A DNA stretch of 64,000 nt from Nematopogon swammerdamellus (GCA_946902875.1 OX336339.1:22537349-22601348), one strand, 5' to 3'; positions 32,901 through 44,142 are shown, counted from the stretch's first letter. Made by a program: numbers and translations. The notes: generated by a model from the sequence alone, not told the origin.

Positions 32901-34375
32901 CGCGTATAAATTGTGCTCTATGGAGTATACAATTAACGTATTACGTGCGCATGGTCGATGGTATTGGTGAGGAGAGACTTTTCTTAAACCGTTAAATCCA
33001 CTGCAGGACAAAATATACATTTTTTATTTTTTTCAAAAGGCTACCTGTTTCATCAAATATTGTCATACCTACACCCTCTGACACAAATTAATTTTATACA
33101 TACGCTTCTGAATCCTTAAAAGTCCGCCAAATCCAAATTTATATAACCAAAAACTGTATAGATGTAGTGGAAGAAAAAAAATTATATAATACGAAATAGA
33201 AACATATTAACCCGTGCTACAACATTGCCAAAATAACCTTATATACATTCAGCAGGGTTAAAGAGTTATGAATTTATATTTGAGGAAAAGTGGATTTAAC
33301 GGGATTCCTAAAGTCATTCTCCGGTTATACTCGTATTTCAATGAAAATGTCCGCTTAAATTTCTTGATCAAATTTTTAATAGCAGGCCGCCGTTGGATTA
33401 TGCACGACGAAATGATCATGTAATGAGACTTTCGAATCGTCACAGTAAATTTTCTCCGTGTTTTTAATAGGTTTTCATTATTAACAAACGTGCTTCCAAG
33501 CTGTAACGCACCATTTTCGTAAATGTTGATGTTTTAATTAAACAAATACCAAAAATGGCTGACTAAACAATTGACAGTCGAAATAGGTAAGTTCTTGCTA
33601 ATTACTGAGAGTAAGTTTGCACATAACTTATATGTCGCTCTTAACTTAAGTTCGCACATATAAATCAACTTAAGTGATCGAATATTGTTTGAATCTGATA
33701 CATTGACGAGCACAAAGATAATGTAAACGAAAAGTGAGCTCGATACAAACTTGTGCTAGTTTCGGATCGGAGGTTAGTATCGGAGGATAGTAGTAATAAG
33801 TAATGATGACGGTGCAGCAATAAAATGCACGCAATAAAATCTTAAGACCTTCGTTTTTCTCAATAAAAAGCACTAAACAAAATCGCCATAAAATACCCCA
33901 GAATCGGAAGGAAAGCGGAATGAGAAAATTGTGTGAGTCAGCTGAGCATTCCCGTCGTTCTCGCACGCGCGGAATTTTCATATTCCTTCTCGTTCGCGCG
34001 TAGAGCGGTCGGGGGCGGAGGGGCGGGGGGCGCGGGGGCGGGGGTAGGGGCGGCAGGTCGGATGCTCCTGGAGCGACTTAAGTAGGTATTCGTCGTGACA
34101 GCTCCTCGTGTACTTAGTAATGAAAGTTGCGTACGCCCTTCCTTACTATTACGCGTTTCCACAAGTTTCAACATGCTCCTACAAATCTACATCCAGGACA
34201 GTAGGCCGTGTCCCAGTTTTGAGTAAACTCAATACATATTCCTATGTAGTAAGTAAATATCTAGGTACCTACCTACTTTGTACGAGAGAAGATCAACGAT
34301 ATTTGGCGTCTTATATGAGGAAAAAGTTTCTTTCTAAGATACCTATGACGAAACACTGAGTTTATGATGTTTAAC
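32901..34375. other. Intergenic; one GC-rich patch
   Basis: 33995-34060 is a G-rich patch (GGCGGAGGGGCGGGGGGCG). The rest is AT-rich. No gene or dispersed repeat recognised. Confidence 0.4.
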
Positions 34376-34780
34376 CGGCGGGTGGCCGAGTGGATTGGGC
34401 ATCGGCTTCTCATGCCAGAGGTCCGCGGTTCGAATCCGGTCGACGTACCACTGAGTTTTTTCTGACCAAACAATTTACGTGCATACCTACCTACACCTGC
34501 TGCTTCACCGTTAGGAACCGGTGTAAAACTGTAAGTCCCTTCTCTTGCCCCTTACTAGGTGGTAGGCTCAAATTGTGGCCGACTGGGTTGGTACAACCGT
34601 ACTGGATGTAAGATGGCCGCATAGCAGCCTCGGCTGTGTTCTCCTCTAGTCCAGTATAGCCAGCAATCCAGGGAAGTCTACGGTATGGCACCTACCTTCT
34701 CGGAGGTGATATTGGCAGGTCGGAGCATGCGCTTTGGCCCCTCCGTCTCAGCCACCCATACCGGATTACATAAAAAAAAA
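34376..34780 (+). repeat. SINE-2, full-length copy with tRNA-like head
   Basis: A box TGGCCGAGTGG (34383-34393) and B box GGTTCGAATCC (34427-34437) sit at tRNA-like spacing. A 7-nt TTCTCAT loop between GGC and GCC sits where an anticodon arm would be. The acceptor ends do not pair, so this is a tRNA-derived SINE head rather than a tRNA gene. The body runs AAACTGTAAGTCCCTTC, CTTACTAGGTGGTAGGCTC, GATGTAAGATGGCCGCATAG, CAGCAATCCAGGGAAGTC, ending CCGGATTACATAAAAAAAAA. Confidence 0.9.
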
Positions 34781-34824
34781 TATGTGAAAATTATTGTATT
34801 TTTTTACTCTATATAAGTTAGTTG

Positions 34825-34955
34825 TCTGCCTGCAACCTGCGCGGTGGAAAGCAGTGGTTCATTACCGCTGAAGGCTGGGAGGACGGGGAAAATTGGAAAG
34901 GAGTACCTATATCCAGCAGTGTACGCATACATGCTGGCTGACTGTCTGTCAGCAA
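34825..34955 (+). repeat. Dispersed repeat, second copy of the 22940 family
   Basis: AGCAGTGGTTCATTACCGCTGAAGG, GGGAGGACGGGGAAAATTGG, TCCAGCAGTGTACGCATACATGC and TGGCTGACTG match 22985-23075 in order. It follows directly on the SINE-2 tail. Confidence 0.6.
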
Positions 34956-35030
34956 CCACACATTTTAGTTTTTAATTTAGATTAACTTGACTAGTCTTGT
35001 GTCCTCAAGCCACATAATGAAAATCCTAAT

Positions 35031-35380
35031 AAAAACCGGCCACGTGCGAGTCGAGCTCGCGTACCGAGGGTTCCGTATCGCCATGTCATGGTCAGCGCCA
35101 CTCACGCCATCTATGTATTAGTTAAAATGCTTCATATACACTTTTCGGTAGATGGCGCGCATACACTTTTAAGTTTCTTCTACGGAAACCCCCGTGAATT
35201 TTTTACTTTTCTTATTTTTTTTATTTGTTGTTATGTCGGCCATAATATCACATATTCTGTGAAAATTACAACGGGCTACCTATTACGGTTCAAGAGATAC
35301 AGCCCTCGGACATACAGACAGACAAACAGACTGCGTAGGCTTAGTAATAGGGTCACGTACCGGATACGGAACCCTAATAA
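35031..35380 (+). repeat. Rep-A element, near-complete
   Basis: AAAAACCGGCCACGTGCGAG, CGAGGGTTCCGTATCGCC, GTCAGCGCCACTCACGCCATC, GTAGATGGCGCGCATACAC, AACCCCCGTGAATTTTTTAC, CTACCTATTACGGTTCAAGAG, a short CAGACAGACA tract, CGTAGGCTTAGTAATAGGG, ending GGATACGGAACCCTAATAA. Confidence 0.88.
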
Positions 35381-35399
35381 AGTGAAGTTCTACGGGTCA

Positions 35400-35610
35400 C
35401 CGGAGGCCGTGTAACCTATGTCAATGTATGAATATCCTTATAACTCGAGAACTACTTTATCGATTTACATACGGTTTTCATTGTTACATTATCTTAATTC
35501 CTAAGGTGATTTTTAGACTATAAATCATAACGCTATGTCACCGGTGGCCTGAGCTATGAGCATAAAGTCACACGAATCGCAGCCGCGGGCAAAAGTTAGT
35601 AGTTAATAAA
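35400..35610 (+). repeat. Repeat with a GCCGCGGGCAAAAGTTAGT end
   Basis: CTCGAGAACTACTTTATCGATTTACATACGG, then an end reading GCAGCCGCGGGCAAAAGTTAGT. Many lepidopteran non-autonomous elements end in such a GCCGCGGGC...TAGT motif; a relative is at 60003-60029. It is a single diverged copy here. Confidence 0.45.
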
Positions 35611-36820
35611 GAAACCATACAGGGTACGCAGTACCCTTGCATCTAAGTCGTGTACTTTCAAGGATGAAACATGTCATGATATATAAATACTATCGAGTTA
35701 TGGACAACGGTCGGACAGGGGCGGGGCGGGGCGGGGCCCGAGGGACCGGCCGGGTCCTCCGTCTCTACTTTTCTAGAGAACTCATTCATTTTCCCACTAT
35801 TCAACTTGGAATTAATGTTTACTTATCCGACTCGTATTTGACCTTAGTACCTAGTACTTACCTAGATCTAACCAAAGAAATCGCCTAACGAAATTTAACT
35901 AATCCTTTATCGCGTCAATCATTTATCGTTCAAACTTTGCTTTATCTAGATTATTTTCACAAAAATAATCCTATTATCGGATAAAAAGCAGAGTAAGGTG
36001 GGGAGTTGCGAGGAGATGGCATTACTTTATTCGAGTCGCAACCTGATCCGCCGCGCCCGCCCGCCCTCCGCGCGCCGCCCGCCCCGGCAGCCGAGCCGAG
36101 CCGCCGCCGAACAATACCTACTTAAACGTAAGAGTCCGCTTTGGTCTCGAGTCGAGAAAAACTCGGATATAAAACTTCTTCGAGCTAATTAGCTTTTCCA
36201 GTTTATTAAATCATGGGATTAAATAGAGTTCCCCGGGAGCCGTCTCCGCGCGTCATCTTTTATTTTCGCTACGAGGAAAACAGCTACTTACTAATGATAA
36301 CTTTTGCAGTTTCCTTCCGAGTTTTATTCTTCTCGCTGCCTTTATTGTTACTTGTCATATTCGGCCGCCGGGACGAAGGCGGCGCGGCGCGGCTCGGCCG
36401 GGGACGTTGCCGCCAGTAGCCGGACCTCGAACTCCCGACTATCCAGTTGTCTCCCCACTATTCCCCTGAGTTTATAACTACGTAATGTTTGAAGGTACAG
36501 AATCAAAGTCCTCGCTGACGATAACATTTTCAACAACGCTTGACTCGTGAGACTCGCTCGGACTAAATTCTTTTTAACGAGCGCCATCATGGACGCACCG
36601 CGCGCCCCGCCCCGCCCCGCCCCGAGCCCGCGCTCCTGTTCAAACTTTATTCTTTCCTAATTTCATCTGAAGGCTTTTTGAAATTGAATTCGTCAAATGA
36701 GTTGATTGGATAACTTTGTGTTAATTGTCTTATTAATAGCTTCAGACGTTAAAGTCGACTTCATTATACATTAATTAGTATTTCTTTTGAGAAAAAAAAC
36801 CAGAAATGAATTTTTGAACG
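35611..36820. other. Intergenic with four GC-rich patches
   Basis: 35715-35765, 36040-36115, 36360-36430 and 36590-36645 are GC-rich; the first and last contain (GGGGC)n or (CCCCG)n runs. The short ORFs are composition-driven. No gene seen. Confidence 0.4.
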
Positions 36821-37262
36821 AGCACATTATATTTAAATACCTTTGCTCTAACATTAAAAAGCGATTTTTTAAATCTATAAACGTTTGTTTTTGAACGACC
36901 TTTGACGAAATACTTAAACAGGATTAAATTGCAGACCGAGTCGGGAGGGTAGGTTAATATTTTTCTTTTTATCAACTTTTTTGCACATAAACGTTAGGCG
37001 TCGTATTTTTTGTCTTCTAATTCCCCAAGTCGCTTGCTAGTACCAGCGACATATTTTGTCCAGCCATACATAATATTATATACTTGAATAATATGTGAGT
37101 ACGTCACTATTCGTCCTCGAGAATGAATAGTGACGTACTCGACTCGGTCGGCAATTTATTCCTGTTTAAGTATTTCGTCAAAGGTCGTTCAAAAACAAAC
37201 GTTTTTAGATTTAAAAAATCGCTTTTTAATGTTAGAACAAAGGTATTTAAATATAATGTGCT
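36821..37262. repeat. Long inverted repeat, about 123-bp arms, with inner hairpin
   Basis: 36821-36943 and 37140-37262 are inverse copies with only scattered mismatches (landmarks GCACATTATATTTAAATACC, CGTTTGTTTTTGAACGACC, CCGAGTCG). The spacer holds its own perfect 16-bp hairpin, 37097-37112 with 37125-37140, which runs into arm 2. A foldback transposon or palindromic duplication is likely. Short ORFs read through the arms on both strands but have no domain. Confidence 0.9.
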
Positions 37263-38575
37263 TTGAAAAGTTTTCAGTACGTTTCCATTATTTTAATTAT
37301 TTCGACACCTTTGAAAGATTGATTGACGATCAGAGCCGGACACATTCGCTTATCCTAATGACCTGAAAGTGTCCCCAAGGTTTTTTCAAAATCTAAAAAG
37401 CCATGATAAGCAACGCCAGCGCCGCCGCCCGCAGCAAGGCCGTTAAATAAATATTCCGGTATAATAACTCTTTAAGGCTACGCTTATGAATTAGTCGTTA
37501 ATTAGCAACTGTGTCGTTGCGAGCGTTTTTATGAGATGAACAAAAATATTAACGGTCGTTAGGGAGATGTAGCGGCTCTGTTACACCCTCCTGCCGTCCC
37601 GCCCCGCACCGCCCCGCACCACCCCGCACCACCCCGCACCACCCCGCACCGACCTTTGTATCTAGATACCCTCTAGTTATACCTGTGTGCTGGTATCTTT
37701 TAGAAATCTAGTTAAAAAATTTCACTCGTATTTATTATGAAAAATTAACTAAGAGAATAAATACGTTCAATAAATATTTTTCGAAGGTATGTAAAATGTT
37801 ATTCTAAATCTTCATTCAAGAAATAAACCTAGCAGTTATCATACCCAAAAAGGTATTCTGTTAGAAAAGCCTACATGCATTAAGTATTACCTTTTTCCCA
37901 TATTTTATTTGAGTGCAATACCTATAAACAATTACAATACAAGAAATAGTTGTGAATAAAACTTTTTCATTGCAGGATCAGAGAAAAACAAATAAACAAA
38001 AACTCGGTACTCTTCTTTTATTTAAATATAGGAATTTAAACCTGTAAAATTTTATTAAGTTGATTTTTTTTTTAAATCGTCAAGTGACTCTTGGTAATAT
38101 AACTCATAATTTCAAGTTATAGCCCTGAAATAGAAATATAAAATTTTCTAATCAAGTCTTTCGTCCCGGCCTTAATTAATGGACATCTTTAAATTATAAA
38201 ACGTATATTCGTGGGCTGTTGAGATTTTAGGACGAACATTAAAGGAAAGTAATAAAAAAGTACGGTGTTGACTAAAAAATATAATTAATAATTTTTTTAG
38301 AAACGTTATTAAAAATAATATATAAAATCCCTCATAAATATTTGCCTACTACCCGAAAAGCAACCCTTACAACTAAGCCGATCCGTCCATCAATTCCCGC
38401 TTAAACAAAGGCAAGTCACAAAGGCAGGAATTTATGTGTGCAAACTTCCAATGTTTCGAAAGAAACGAAAAGTGTCAAGGGTAAAAACTTCCATAAAAAG
38501 GAATTGGCGATCCTAGCTGGGGCGATCGCAGTCTAGTGTTTTTTGAAAAAAAATCTAATGTCGAATTTAATAGAT
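37263..38575. other. AT-rich intergenic with one 10-bp minisatellite
   Basis: Apart from the minisatellite at 37601-37650 no gene or dispersed repeat is recognised. 38095-38600 is strongly AT-rich. Confidence 0.45.
37601..37650. repeat. 10-bp minisatellite
   Basis: Five units: GCCCCGCACC twice, then ACCCCGCACC three times. It sits in a small GC-rich patch. Confidence 0.95.
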
Positions 38576-39026
38576 AAAAACTAGAAAAAAAAGAGCTGTA
38601 CAAAAAACTAGAAAATAATAAGGACACAAGCCTGGGCCTTCTTAAGATTTTACGTCTGGGTAAGAAATCGTGCAATACTAGCGTGCTGTCTTCTCATGTC
38701 GGATGCCAAAGGGCACATTGTGTCGCTGCGTCAGCGGAATAAGTAATAAATTGAGACTTTTAACAGACTAATATAAAAACGTGGGGCGCATGTTATTTAT
38801 TACGCATATTATGCGCCCCACGTTTTTATATTAGTCTGTTAAAAGTCTCAATTTATTACTTATTCCGCTGACGCAGCGACACAATGTGCCCTTTGGCATC
38901 CGACATGAGAAGACAGCACGCTAGTATTGCACGATTTCTTACCCAGACGTAAAATCTTAAGAAGACCCAGGCTTGTGTCCTTATTATTTTCTAGTTTTTT
39001 GTACAGCTGTTTTTTTTCTAGTTTTT
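38576..39026. repeat. Near-perfect palindrome, 216-bp arms, 19-nt loop
   Basis: 38576-38791 is the reverse complement of 38811-39026. Differences seen are few, for example AGAGCTG against ACAGCTG and GGGCC against GGGTC. The loop is 38792-38810 inside TGTTATTTATTACGCATATT. Such arms would fold into a long hairpin in RNA. It lies about 160 bp beyond the 3' end of the helicase fragment at 39185 and may belong to the same Helitron. Confidence 0.93.
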
Positions 39027-39184
39027 TATTTTTAATAAAACCGTTTAACTTAAAAGTTTTTTTACCTATTTTTTTATTTACTCGTTTTTAGTTTGAATTT
39101 TGGCTCGTATCATTCATTACGAAAACTCGTCATCCTTTCCAACTCTCTCATTGCATCTTTGTTACTCGGTTTCTTACCTGTCAA

Positions 39185-39577
39185 TTAATCACAATCAAGC
39201 TCCTCAATACATAACCCTTCTAAAGACTTTACGCGACTCAATGCAACATACGCTTGACCCTCCTCAAATAGTCTGGAGCCCAAATACACGACAGCACGGT
39301 CAACAGTACTGCCCTGCATTTTATGGACAGTGGAGGCCCATGACAGAATTATCGGTAACATCCGTCTCTCAGCTGTTCCATAATTAAACTTTGCTGGAAA
39401 CTGTATGGCTTTAGGATGGATAAGGTGTCCGCCGTCTCTTTCAAAATCAATTTGAACAGATGGTATGTCTGTTTCATACTTTTGCGTTCGGCAAGTATGG
39501 GACACTCGTCCAAACAAACCAAATGAGCCCAACCTCGAGGGGGTTACTAGTAACGGTTGAAGAGTTCCACTGTACAC
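39185..39577 (-). pseudogene. Helitron-type Pif1 helicase, C-terminal fragment
   Basis: The last ~100 residues match the C-terminal end of Pif1-like helicases of Helitron/Helentron transposons: [17 protein letters not shown] (SF1 motif V region) and [14 protein letters not shown] (motif VI), ending before TAA at 39185-39187. The first ~28 codons lie in the adjacent minisatellite monomer, not in helicase sequence. Walker A/B motifs, the Rep/HUH domain and everything upstream are missing. So this is the 3' stump of a rolling-circle transposon gene. Within the stump the reading frame is undamaged. Confidence 0.85.
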
Positions 39578-41177
39578 CTCCTGACTCCATCATCAGACCC
39601 TCGTCACCAAGTGTATTGGTAAAAGTAAGGGACACTCGTCCAAACCAACCCTATGAGCCCAAACTCGAGGGGGTTACTAGTAACAGTTGAAGAGTTCCAC
39701 TGTACACCTCCTGACTCCATCATCAGACCCTCGTCATCAAGTGTATTGGTAGAAGTATGGGACACTCGTCCAAACCAACCATATGAGCCCAAACTCGAGG
39801 GGGTTAATAGTAACGGTTGAAGAGTTCCACTGTACACCTCCTGCCTCCATCATCAGACCCTCTTCACCAAGTGTATTGGTTAGAAGTATGGGACACTCGT
39901 TCAAACCAACCAAATGAGCCCAAACTCGAGGGGGTTACTAGTAACGGTTGAAGAGTTCCCCTGTACACCTCCTGACTCCATCATCAGACCCTCGTCACTA
40001 AGTATATAGGTAGAACTATGGGACACTCGTCCAAACCAATCAAATGAGCCCAAACTCGAGGGGGTTACTAGTAACGGTTGAAGAGTTCCACTGTCCACCT
40101 CCTGACTCCATCATCAGACCCTCGTCACCAAGTGTATTGGTAGAAGTATGGAACACTCGTCCAAACCAACCATATGAGCCCAAACTCGAGGGGGTTACTA
40201 GTAACGGTTGAAGAGTTCCACTGTACACCTCCTGCCTCCATCATCAGACCCTCTTCACCAAGTGTATTGGTTAGAAGTATGGGACACTCGTTCAAACCAA
40301 CCAAATGAGCCCAAACTCGAGGGGGTTACTAGTAACGGTTGAAGAGTTCCCCTGTACACCTCCTGACTCCATCATCAGACCCTCGTCACTAAGTATATAG
40401 GTAGAACTATGGGACACTCGTCCAAACCAATCAAATGAGCCCAAACTCGAGGGGGTTACTAGTAACGGTTGAAGAGTTCCACTGTACACCTCCTGACTCC
40501 ATCATCAGACCCTCGTCACCAAGTGTATTGGTAAAAGTAAGGGACACTCGTCCAAACCAACCCTATGAGCCCAAACTCGAGGGGGTTACTAGTAACAGTT
40601 GAAGAGTTCCACTGTACACCTCCTGACTCCATCATCAGACCCTCGTCATCAAGTGTATTGGTAGAAGTATGGGACACTCGTCCAAACCAACCATATGAGC
40701 CCAAACTCGAGGGGGTTAATAGTAACGGTTGAAGAGTTCCACTGTACACCTCCTGCCTCCATCATCAGACCCTCTTCACCAAGTGTATTGGTTAGAAGTA
40801 TGGGACACTCGTTCAAACCAACCAAATGAGCCCAAACTCGAGGGGGTTACTAGTAACGGTTGAAGAGTTCCCCTGTACACCTCCTGACTCCATCATCAGA
40901 CCCTCGTCACTAAGTATATAGGTAGAACTATGGGACACTCGTCCAAACCAATCAAATGAGCCCAAACTCGAGGGGGTTACTAGTAACGGTTGAAGAGTTC
41001 CACTGTCCACCTCCTGACTCCATCATCAGACCCTCGTCACCAAGTGTATTGGTAGAAGTATGGAACACTCGTCCAAACCAACCATATGAGCCCAAACTCG
41101 AGGGGGTTACTAGTAACGGTTGAAGAGTTCCACTGTCCTCCTCTTGACTCCATCATCAGACCCTCGTTACCAAGTTG
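39489..41177. repeat. 131-bp minisatellite with 912-bp higher-order repeat
   Basis: About 13 monomers of roughly 131 bp, each with GGGACACTCGTCCAAACC, GAGCCCAAACTCGAGGGGG, TAGTAACGGTTGAAGAG and CTCCATCATCAGACCCTC. Variants recur in order: the AAAAGTAAGGG/CCCTATGAG type at 39601 returns at 40513, 912 bp (seven monomers) later, followed by the same next four types. A three-monomer subpattern (GCCTCC type, TTCAAACC/CCCCTG type, ATATAGGTAGAAC type) also repeats within the unit. The left edge cuts into the helicase fragment. The open frames inside are phase artefacts, since 131 is not a multiple of three. Confidence 0.95.
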
Positions 41178-41344
41178 AAATTATCATAATATTGTATTGT
41201 CACGAGAACTCAATGTGTGTGCAAAGTTTCATGAAAATCGGTTCAGTAGAAGTAGTTGAAAAAGTAGTCGCAAGATTTGAAACAAAGATAGTAACAAACA
41301 AACAAATATACGGAGTCAAGCTAAAAAAAAAAAAAAAAAAAAAA
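41178..41344 (+). repeat. Retroposon 3' end with polyA
   Basis: AAAGTTTCATGAAAATCGGTTCAGTAG, GTAACAAACAAACAAATATACGG, then a run of more than 20 A at 41323-41343. The GAAAATCGGTTCAGTAG wording is common near the ends of insect non-LTR repeats. It abuts the minisatellite without a gap. Confidence 0.55.
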
Positions 41345-41525
41345 TATATATGTATAAAACCGTTTAATAATAAATAAAAATGCTAGCTGTATTAAGTTTC
41401 TATAAATTCGCCGGTGTTGTTGTGTATTTACATGTACACATACACTCACACACCGCACGCATACAGCCTCACCCTCTCTCATGCCTCTGTCGTGCACAGA
41501 CAAACTAGAATGGATACTCAATATA

Positions 41526-41698
41526 GATAGTATCAGGCAATAAATAATGCACATCGAGCTTTAGAAAGAGACAGTCCGGTTGTAGAGCGTCGTCCCTGTC
41601 GCACCAACTCGCTCGTGTATGTGCGAGAGGGACGACGCTCTACAACCGGATTGTCTCTTTCTAATGCTCGATGTTCATTACTTAATGCCTGGTACTGT
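41526..41698. mobile_element. Foldback MITE, copy 1
   Basis: Arms of about 70 bp: GTATCAGGCAATAAATAATG...TTAGAAAGAGACAGTCCGG...GAGCGTCGTCC pair with the inverse copy ending ATGCCTGGTACTGTA. The loop holds CTCGCTCGTGTATGTGCGAG. Copy 2 at 56723-56895 has the same length (173 bp), the same arm motifs and the same AGTACC/GGTACT ends. There is no ORF. TA-rich flanks suggest TA-type target preference, but no clean duplication is proven. Confidence 0.88.
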
Positions 41699-41870
41699 AT
41701 ATAAGATTTCAATTTAACACCAGAATCAAGTACCCCAATGTAATCACCAGTGGATTGACCAAACAATGTCACATATGAAACAGCCTTAGAGCCAGCTTAG
41801 GCGACAGTTTCCATCACATATTCGATCTCGCCAGTTGAGTATAAGTATTTTTGGTCATGCATCATGAATT

Positions 41871-42210
41871 TTTAGCGTTCCGTATCCGGTACGGAACCCA
41901 TTACTAAGCCTACGCCGTCTGTCTGTCTGTCTGTCTATCTGTCTGTATGCCCGTTGAAATTGTCACAGAATATGTGTTATTATGGCCGATATAACAAATA
42001 ATGAAAAACAAAAAAAGGAAAAACTAAAAAGTGTATGCGCGCCATCTACCGAAAAGAGTATGAAGCATTTTAACTAATCATGAATTTTAACTAATTGAAG
42101 CATGAAGCATTTCATAAAGACAGCATAGATGGCGTGAGTGGTGCTGACCATGACATGGCGATACGGAACCCTCGGTGCGCGAGTTCGACTCGCACTTGAC
42201 CGGTTTTTTA
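41871..42210 (-). repeat. Rep-A element, near-complete
   Basis: Minus orientation: TTCCGTATCCGGTACGGAACCC, TACTAAGCCTACGCCG, CTGTCTGTCTGTCTGT, then GTGTATGCGCGCCATCTACCG, CATGACATGGCGATACGGAACCCTCGGTGCGCGAG and the perfect GCGAGTTCGACTCGC hairpin before CACTTGACCGGTTTTTTA. GCATGAAGCATTT is locally duplicated. It lacks most of the GGCTACC block. Confidence 0.87.
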
Positions 42211-43061
42211 TTTATAGAGGACCTTTGACCTTTTATGCATAGGCTGATTAATAAACGGTTTTTGATTAGATTTTGTTGGCTGCAAGAAATAGTTTTCTGA
42301 ATTAATAAGACTCTAGCGAGTGTTGCAGACAAATGTAATTCAGAAATTAGTAGATAGGTTGTACACGGAGGTTGCCGAGTAAACAGGTGTCGGTGAGGTG
42401 AACTCGCTCTGTCCCGACTGCACGGAGTCTTCTCACGTAGTAAGGCGCTCTACATGCGAGGCGCGGCGGGGGCGGCAACTGGCCCGACAGCTCGCCCGGC
42501 CGTATTGCTGAAAGAATCTCGAAGCGTGAAGTCAATCAATTTGCTGCGTGGCCTGACCTAGCGCTCGCAGCGGCGGAGCAGACATGCCGGGCGGGGCGGG
42601 GAGGCGCGCCGCCGGAGGGCGGTGGGGGTGCTTCCGTCGAGCGACGTCGGTAAATTAGAGAGAAGTGGACGAATTATGTTTTTTTTCCTTTTTTTAATAT
42701 TAAACGGAACAGGGACACGGAGGCGGATGTCTGCTTTGTATTAAACCTCTGCGCCGTGAGTAATGTGTATCATTTTTTTGCCGCTCGCTAACGTTTTATG
42801 AAGGCAGAAAAATATTATACACTTTATTAAAACGCATACAGGAGTCGTTATTACGTCGCTGCTGTCGTGTGAATCAATTTCATTGGCCGCTTCTTCTTGA
42901 AATCTCGCCCGAGGCTCGACGAGAGCCAATTGTTATCGCCGCAACCATTGCTTGCTGAGCAGAGGGAACCTTGCCTAGGGACATATATTATTTATGAGTG
43001 CGAGTATATATGAGTTACAAATTCTTATATTTACTTTTGCACATATTGCTTAAGTATATTC
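42211..43061. other. Intergenic with GC-rich patches
   Basis: 42450-42640 is GC-rich with GGGCGGGGCGGGG. No gene or dispersed repeat recognised. Confidence 0.4.
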
Positions 43062-43240
43062 TTTCTTTACACACACACACACACACACACACCATCCCTC
43101 ATACATACGCACACATACCTTAACACACCCTCACACACACTCACACATATATACGCATACCACGCGATCCAACCGGACAATCGGGCTAAGCAGAGTAATC
43201 GGTGTTGTGCTACAAGAAGTTAGGTAAATTACAGCACAAC
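43062..43240 (-). repeat. Inverted copy of the 6764 repeat family, with (CA)n
   Basis: 43160-43235 (CGATCCAACCGGACAATCGGG, GCAGAGTAATCGGTGTTGTGC, GTAAATTACAGCACAAC) is the reverse complement of about 6995-7070. The attached 43073-43093 (CA)n and degenerate CACACAT run correspond to the GTGTGT/ATGTATG end of the other copy. Confidence 0.75.
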
Positions 43241-44142
43241 TTTGACACATTGAAAAAAAACACTTTTTTTTTTCAGTTAATTGTTTTGTTGTCCTTCAGA
43301 ATTTAGAGACGCGGTTAAAAGCACGTATCAAAATTAGGCATTCAAATCGTAAAATGGAATTCATACATCTGAGGGGGTGGACTTACACTTTACAAGTACC
43401 TATTTATGGTTTAGATAACTTGTGCATAAAGCCTCACCTTAGCGTTAAGGTGTTCATACGTTAATTTCGCCGGCAAACATGTCGCTCCGGGGCACGATGG
43501 TGGTGCGGGGCGGGGGCGCGGCGGCGGCGCCCGGTGATGGTGCGCGCGGCGCGAGCGTCGCCCGACAGCGGACACCGACAAATGTGTGACATTTGTTACG
43601 TTCACCACTCTCCGTGCGATCTCTCACCGTGACACCGGAGCCGGGGCAGCCGCGCTTCCGCCCCCGCCCCCGCCGGCAGCCTGCGGACGCGGAGACAATC
43701 TACGCTGCCCGATTTAAAGGGTAAATCTTTCTATACACTACTCGTATTCAGCCGCAATCCGCCCCGCTCACACTCCGCCCCGCTCACACTCCGCCCCGCT
43801 CACACTCCGCCCCGCTCACACTCCGCCCCGCTCACAGTCCGCCCCGCTGACACTACGCTCCGGACACCGGACATATATTACAGGATTCTGTTTGTCTATC
43901 ACCCTATTTGATCACGACAAATTGACGAACGACAGTTCGAAAATGTGTGGTTTCCGACTTGCGTGTCAATCTTCTAATACGCAATTTATATATCTTTAAT
44001 CTTTACAATGTTCAGAAGGATTTTGTTCAACTCTATTTTATTTAAATATAAATACAGTCACCCAAATTTCTCTAACGAGCCCTCGGACTCGGAGCAATGA
44101 GTTAAATTATTATTAATACTAAATAATCAGACATAGAATTGG
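43241..44142. other. Intergenic with a GC-rich patch and minisatellite
   Basis: 43485-43580 and 43635-43690 are GC-rich, including CCGCCCCCGCCCCCGCC near 43658. The Arg/His ORF on the minus strand is a composition artefact. No gene seen. Confidence 0.4.
43759..43856. repeat. 16-bp minisatellite
   Basis: Six units of CCGCCCCGCTCACACT with minor changes in the last two. Confidence 0.95.

Noticed and set aside
34376..34445. A functional tRNA gene with CTC anticodon
   Set aside because: The A and B boxes fit, but the acceptor ends do not pair and the T stem is poor; the attached body and polyA mark it as a SINE head.
39604..41010. Repeated 62-77-codon minus ORFs in the 131-bp array
   Set aside because: The period is not a multiple of three, the peptide shifts frame each unit and no domain is present.
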